Below are positions 4,740 through 6,051 of a DNA stretch of 6,051 bases, in pieces. Source of the stretch: Natronomonas sp. (GTDB lineage: Archaea; Halobacteriota; Halobacteria; Halobacteriales; Haloarculaceae); contig SLIW01000413.1 of the NCBI GenBank assembly GCA_007135435.1, positions 1-6,051 on the forward strand, read 5' to 3'. Both the position numbers and the translations under genes were made by a program. The notes beneath the pieces are model-generated. The model did no database searches, was not told the origin of the DNA, and saw only the letters and a program-made list of their open reading frames with translations. Positions within the stretch are counted from its first letter, which is position 1. Each line of letters begins with the position of its first letter.

Positions 4740-5648
4740 ATGGACACCGGGAGTCGACGCATCGACGACCTCGACGGCGGCCTCGATCTGCGGGCGACCC
4801 TCGAGAGCGGGCAGTCCTATCTGTGGCGACGGGACGACGGTCGCACGTACGAGCAGGGGGCGAGCGGCGACGGATGGTACCACACCGTCCTCCCAGCGTC
4901 GACGACCCGGACCAACGAGGCCGAGGTGCTGCGCGTCCGCCAGGTTGACGGCAGACTCGAGTGGGAGGCGTCGACGCCGTACGCCCCCGACCGGATCGCG
5001 GAGCTGCTCCGGCTCGACGACGACCTCGAGGCCATCGTCTCCAACACCCCCGACGACGACCTCGTCGACGCCGCCTACGAGGCCCACCGGGGGCTCCGGC
5101 TGGTCCGCGACCCCCCGTTCGCCTGTTTGGTCTCGTTCATCTGTTCGGCGCAGATGCACGTCTCCCGGATCTTCGACATGCAGGTCGCCCTCGCCGAGGC
5201 CTACGGCGAGACGGTGCGCTTCGACGGCCGGGAGTACGCGGCCTACCCCACCCCCGAACGACTCGCGGAGGCGACCGAGCGGGAGCTCAGGTCGCTGTCG
5301 CTCGGGTACCGTGCGCCGTACGTCCGGCGGACCGCCGAGATGGTCGCCACCGGCGAGGCACGACCGGAGGAGGCCCAGGACCTCGACTACGAGGCCGCCC
5401 GCGAGTGGCTGACGCGGTTCGTCGGGGTCGGCGAGAAGGTCGCCGACTGCGTCCTCCTCTTCTCTCTGGGGTACCTCGAGGCCGTCCCGCTCGACACCTG
5501 GATCCGGCGTGCCATCGCCGAGCACTACCCCCACTGCGACCGGGACTCCTACGAGGCGACATCCCGGGCGATCCGCGAACAGTTCGGCGGCGAGTTCGCC
5601 GGCTACGCCCAGACGTACGTCTTCCACCACCTGCGGACTGGTGGCTGA
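4740..5648 (+). CDS. ogg: 8-oxoguanine DNA glycosylase/AP lyase, OGG1 type
   Basis: A 302-residue base excision repair enzyme that removes 8-oxoguanine from DNA and nicks by beta-elimination. The N-terminal OGG_N-like domain (about 12-115) has LESGQSYLW, where G24 matches human OGG1 G42. The HhH-GPD domain (about 120-302) has FICSAQMHVSRI, LGYRAPYV (Y190-R191, human Y203-R204), then the hairpin VGVGEKVADC with catalytic K233 (human K249) and C237, and VPLDTW with D252 (human D268). The 19-residue Lys-Asp spacing equals that of human OGG1. GYAQTYVF gives Q291 and F295, matching human Q315 and F319. Two changes stand out: Q138 where human has N149, and W254 where human has H270. The frame is open to 4215, but I start at ATG 4740 because family similarity begins there and upstream sequence is repetitive. 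No Shine-Dalgarno is visible. The gene ends 289 bases before the acylphosphatase gene. Confidence 0.95.
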   Translation: MDTGSRRIDDLDGGLDLRATLESGQSYLWRRDDGRTYEQGASGDGWYHTVLPASTTRTNEAEVLRVRQVDGRLEWEASTPYAPDRIAELLRLDDDLEAIVSNTPDDDLVDAAYEAHRGLRLVRDPPFACLVSFICSAQMHVSRIFDMQVALAEAYGETVRFDGREYAAYPTPERLAEATERELRSLSLGYRAPYVRRTAEMVATGEARPEEAQDLDYEAAREWLTRFVGVGEKVADCVLLFSLGYLEAVPLDTWIRRAIAEHYPHCDRDSYEATSRAIREQFGGEFAGYAQTYVFHHLRTGG

Positions 5649-5673
5649 CGGCGAGGTGCGTCACCCGCTGAAC

Positions 5674-5808
5674 GGTGGTGGTTGCTGTTGCGGTGGTGGT
5701 GGTGGTTGCTGTTGCGGTGGCGGTGGCAGTTGCTGTAGCGGTGGCGGTGGCAGTTGCTGTAGCGGTGGCGGTTGCTGTAGCGGTGGCGGTTGCGCTTGCG
5801 GAGGGGGT
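5674..5808. repeat. GGT/GGC-TGC-TGT tandem repeat array (18- and 24-base units)
   Basis: Units start at 5674 (18 bases), 5692 (24), 5716 (24), 5740 (24), 5764 (18) and 5782 (18), then a degenerate end. The 5716 and 5740 copies are identical: hexamers GGTGGC, GGTGGC, AGTTGC, TGTAGC. All units are multiples of six, which points to hexamer slippage. The + frames read as Gly/Cys/Ser runs or Val/Ala runs, and a - frame reads as Thr-Ala dipeptides. None has a recognisable signature. Units abut with no spacers, so it is not a CRISPR array. Confidence 0.92.
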
Positions 5809-5904
5809 CTCATTTCCACGATGACCTGCGAACCGCTCACGCCGTCGACTCCCGACGTCGGACGAGCCGTTGGTGGGCTGGTCGGCCGGTCGGGTCGAGG
5901 ACCG

Positions 5905-5914
5905 AGGTTTTTGT
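5905..5914 (+). promoter_or_regulatory. Putative TATA box of the acylphosphatase gene
   Basis: AGGTTTTTGT is the only AT-richer patch at the right distance, centred about 28 bases before ATG 5938, which predicts a leaderless transcript. A weak GAAGG at 5926-5930 lies seven bases before the ATG and could act as a ribosome binding site if the transcript starts further upstream. Confidence 0.4.
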
Positions 5915-5937
5915 CGACGCCTTACGAAGGCAGGGCC

Positions 5938-6051
5938 ATGACAGCCTACGGCCGACGGCGTGCACACGTCTTCGTCTCCGGGAATGTACAGGGCGTGAAT
6001 TACCGGGCCAACACCCACGATGCCGCCAGGGAGCGAGATATCGACGTGTGG
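5938..6051 (+). CDS. Acylphosphatase (N-terminal part, cut by window edge)
   Basis: Only the first 38 codons are in the window. Acylphosphatases are small (about 90 residues) cytoplasmic enzymes that hydrolyse carboxyl-phosphate bonds, for example in acetyl phosphate or 1,3-bisphosphoglycerate. AHVFVSGNVQGVNYRANT is the family's first strand and phosphate-binding loop, with the catalytic arginine at R23. The second catalytic residue, an asparagine after the next strand, should lie just past the edge. The loop has N16 where Arg or Lys is common. The start fits the family N-terminus and the TATA-like element upstream, although the frame is open to GTG 5656. Confidence 0.9.
   Translation, partial: MTAYGRRRAHVFVSGNVQGVNYRANTHDAARERDIDVW

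Larger units (their letters stand above)
5649..5937. other. Intergenic region dominated by a tandem repeat
   Basis: About half of this 289-base gap is the repeat at 5674-5808. The rest (5809-5937) is ordinary GC-rich sequence ending in the acylphosphatase promoter. No terminator-like T-run follows the glycosylase stop. One + frame is open from GTG 5656 into the acylphosphatase; see the finding on it. Confidence 0.6.

Noticed and set aside
4479..5630. 383-codon open frame on - opposite the glycosylase gene
   Set aside because: Antisense shadow. The + frame has complete OGG1 catalytic motifs in order and at the right spacing.
5674..5808. CRISPR-like array
   Set aside because: Units are contiguous multiples of six bases with no unique spacers.
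5675..5824. 49-codon GTG-started Val/Ala-rich reading through the tandem repeat
   Set aside because: It looks like a membrane segment only because the repeat translates to Val-Ala in this frame; there is no promoter or conserved sequence to support it.
5287..6018. 243-codon open frame on - with long Thr-Ala runs
   Set aside because: It is made of the antisense of the glycosylase and acylphosphatase genes joined by the tandem repeat; no family features.

Overview
The window looks like chromosomal DNA of a halophilic archaeon (class Halobacteria). It is very GC-rich, its proteins are strongly acidic (Asp/Glu-rich, Lys-poor), several genes have AT-rich TATA-like boxes 25-35 bases before a start codon with no clear Shine-Dalgarno sequence, and several proteins are archaeal or haloarchaeal core families (aIF2-beta, UPF0058, DUF555/UPF0212). 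I see no tRNA, rRNA, insertion sequence, integrase or CRISPR array. The genus cannot be fixed from this window.

Layout from left to right. Bases 1-185 hold a hexamer array of TTCGGG-type repeats and then a promoter-like stretch. A 758-residue protein with a CHAT (caspase-like) protease domain follows on the + strand (186-2462). A structured intergenic stretch with a long hairpin separates it from the convergent translation initiation factor aIF2-beta gene (2741-3145, -). A divergent promoter region leads to a 78-residue UPF0058 protein (3312-3548, +), whose TATA box lies inside an inverted repeat. A convergent intergenic region with several strong hairpins precedes a DUF555/UPF0212 protein (3831-4469, -) with a CPHC zinc-binding-like motif and a roughly 100-residue acidic tail. 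A divergent spacer with short tandem repeats leads to an OGG1-type 8-oxoguanine DNA glycosylase (4740-5648, +). A second tandem repeat array, rich in GGT/GGC/TGC/TGT triplets, then precedes an acylphosphatase gene (5938 onward, +) that runs off the right edge.

Strand order is + - + - + +, so most genes look monocistronic with their own promoters. The set is mixed housekeeping (translation initiation, DNA base repair, acylphosphate hydrolysis, two conserved archaeal proteins of unknown role) plus one accessory-looking CHAT protease. The genes do not form an obvious joint pathway. The best candidates for something undescribed are the CHAT protein, whose partner or substrate is not in the window, the palindrome over the UPF0058 promoter, and the Gly/Cys-type repeat that stays open in frame with the acylphosphatase. 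Three separate places carry tandem repeats with a 24-base period.
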